Below, piece after piece: positions 62,800 through 64,000 of a DNA stretch of 64,000 nucleotides. The notes beneath the pieces were generated by a model. That model was not told the DNA's origin. It saw only the letters and a program-made list of their open reading frames with translations, and searched no databases. A program made the position numbers and the translations under genes. Numbering within the stretch: position 1 is the first letter of the stretch; every line of letters begins with the position of its first letter. Source of the stretch: JBNAVJ01 sp049700455 (lineage in GTDB: Bacteria; Bacteroidota; Ignavibacteria; Tepidaquicellales; Tepidaquicellaceae); NCBI GenBank assembly GCA_049700455.1, contig JBNAVJ010000003.1:62001-126000 (forward strand), read 5' to 3'.

Positions 62800-63846
62800 A
62801 TGAAGATAGTAGTAACAGGCGGAGCTGGATTTCTGGGATATCACATAGCTCAGAAAATAAATCAAATCTCAGATTACAAAGATTGTACATTTTTTGATAT
62901 TGCCCCTTTTCCTGAGGGAGATTATCACGCTGATATTAACTGTATCTATGGTGATGTACGCGACCCAAAACAAATGGATGAAATCATTAAAGGTGCTGAT
63001 GTGGTAATTCATTGTGCAGCAGCTTTGCCGCTCTGGAAAAAAAAGGATATTTTTGAAACAAATGTTGATGGTATGAGAAATGTTTGTGATAGTTGTTTAC
63101 GACTTAATGTTGGAAGATTAATTTTTATTTCCTCAACTGCAGTTTATGGTGTCCCGAAGGAACATCCTCTTTATGAGACAAATCCTCTGGTAGGGGTTGG
63201 TCCTTATGGAAAGAGCAAAATAATGGCAGAAAAGATTTGTGAAGAGTACAGGAAAAAAGGGTTGGTTGTTTCAATTTTGAGGCCTAAAACTTTTATAGGT
63301 ACAGCTCGCTTAGGAGTATTTCAGATTTTGTACGACTGGGTTGAATCAGGATGTAAAATTCCTGTTATTGGGAACGGAAGCAATCGCTATCAGCTTTTTG
63401 AAGTAGAAGATCTTGTGGATGCGATTTTATTATGCACCACTTTACCTTCCGAAAGGATAAATGACGTTTTTAATTTAGGAGCAAAAGAATTTCGCACAGT
63501 TCGGGAAGATGTTAACGCAATGTGTGAGTATGCGAAAACCGGAGCAAGAGTTATGGGAACTCCGGCATGGTTAGTAAAACCACTATTAAGGTTCTTTGAA
63601 CTATTAAACCTTTCTCCTCTGTATAAATGGATATATGGTACTGCTGATAAAGATTCCTATGTATCAATTGAGAAAGCTGAAAAAACTCTTGGTTGGACAC
63701 CTAAATATTCAAATGCAGAAGCCCTGATTAAATCGTATCAGTGGTATCTGGACAATAAAGCTCACATTCAAGAAGGCACGGGGGTGACCCATCGAATTGC
63801 CTGGAAACAGGGAATACTTGCATTCTTTAAGAAGTTATTAAAATAA
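62800..63846 (+). CDS. NAD-dependent epimerase/dehydratase (extended SDR)
   Basis: A 348-residue extended SDR. VTGGAGFLGYHIAQKI binds NAD, DVVIHCAAALPLW, STAVYGVPKEHPLYE and YGKSKIMAEKICEEY give the catalytic Thr/Ser-Tyr-Lys. It is typical of nucleotide-sugar epimerases and 3beta-hydroxysteroid-like reductases. Substrate cannot be told. Overlaps no neighbour; the next ATG is one base after its stop. Confidence 0.9.
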   Translation: MKIVVTGGAGFLGYHIAQKINQISDYKDCTFFDIAPFPEGDYHADINCIYGDVRDPKQMDEIIKGADVVIHCAAALPLWKKKDIFETNVDGMRNVCDSCLRLNVGRLIFISSTAVYGVPKEHPLYETNPLVGVGPYGKSKIMAEKICEEYRKKGLVVSILRPKTFIGTARLGVFQILYDWVESGCKIPVIGNGSNRYQLFEVEDLVDAILLCTTLPSERINDVFNLGAKEFRTVREDVNAMCEYAKTGARVMGTPAWLVKPLLRFFELLNLSPLYKWIYGTADKDSYVSIEKAEKTLGWTPKYSNAEALIKSYQWYLDNKAHIQEGTGVTHRIAWKQGILAFFKKLLK

Positions 63847-63847
63847 T

Positions 63848-64000
63848 ATGTTTAACAAACAGAAGTTTGTTGCAGATTTTAACCCAGCTACGGGACAATT
63901 AATAGAAAAAATCCGTTGTGCAACGCGCATTGAGATTACAGCTGCAGTTAAACACGCTAACAAAGCAGCAAAATCGTGGCCATCTGAGCCCCTCAAAACA
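63848..64000 (+). CDS. Aldehyde dehydrogenase family protein, N-terminal part (3' end outside window)
   Basis: A 51-codon open frame from ATG 63848 to the window edge. FVADFNPATGQLIEKIRCATRIEITAAVKHANKAAKSW matches the N-terminus of NAD(P)-dependent aldehyde dehydrogenases ('NPATGE-I--V-----E-V--AV--A--A---W'). The catalytic part lies outside the window, so the substrate is unknown. Confidence 0.78.
   Translation, partial: MFNKQKFVADFNPATGQLIEKIRCATRIEITAAVKHANKAAKSWPSEPLKT

Overview
The window looks like chromosomal DNA of a low-GC, Gram-negative member of the Bacteroidota/Chlorobi group, most likely the Ignavibacteria lineage. The evidence is several secreted proteins with type IX secretion (T9SS) C-terminal sorting domains of the 'QNYPNPFNP ... 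GIYFY ... KMxLLK' kind, a PorV-like protein, a TonB-dependent receptor with a CarboxypepD_reg plug extension, short lipoprotein signals, and promoter-like TTTG-N20-TATCTTTG boxes. The assignment is inferred from protein style only; no 16S gene is present. One 100-N scaffold gap lies at 7269-7368. I see no prophage, IS element or CRISPR array.

Layout: 1-4477 holds the end of an unidentified protein gene, then truA and a Dna2-like nuclease-helicase on the minus strand. 4642-7500 is a T9SS region: one complete beta-propeller-like secreted protein flanked by two orphan fragments of T9SS sorting domains, with the gap inside one of them. 8099-13046 (minus) holds an AhpC-type peroxiredoxin with its own promoter and terminator, then a four-gene run: sodium:solute symporter, ftsX, bcp, GNAT-like protein. 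13439-19738 (plus) holds a ferritin-like/VIT1 fusion and a two-gene sensor system (5TM-PAS protein overlapping a hybrid histidine kinase).

19760-36240 is a secretome block. A small minus-strand T9SS protein is followed by eight tightly packed plus-strand genes: a secreted FN3-like protein, an OB-fold-like T9SS protein, a lipoprotein, a TonB-dependent receptor, a PorV-like protein, an NHL lipoprotein, a polytopic membrane protein and a T9SS-exported phospholipase D/Nuc-family protein. This is the best candidate for an undescribed system. It has the parts of an outer-surface machine, possibly for binding, cutting and taking up an extracellular polymer such as nucleic acid.

36819-42639 is a signalling locus: an NtrC-type regulator, 4-hydroxyphenylpyruvate dioxygenase, a stand-alone HPt protein, and a hybrid kinase whose own C-terminal HPt copy has lost its histidine. 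42779-53951 is mostly housekeeping: aspS, ahcY, tRNA-Thr(CGT), ybeY, smg-like, topA, xerC/D-like recombinase, an AtuA-like small protein, prfB with a programmed +1 frameshift, a LolC/E-like permease and menG/ubiE. 54029-64000 holds an ADP-forming acyl-CoA synthetase fused to a GNAT domain, rpsR, a secreted thermonuclease-like protein, an RsbV-RsbW-RsbU-like partner-switching operon (minus), anmK, two NAD-dependent dehydrogenase/epimerase genes, and the start of an aldehyde dehydrogenase gene.
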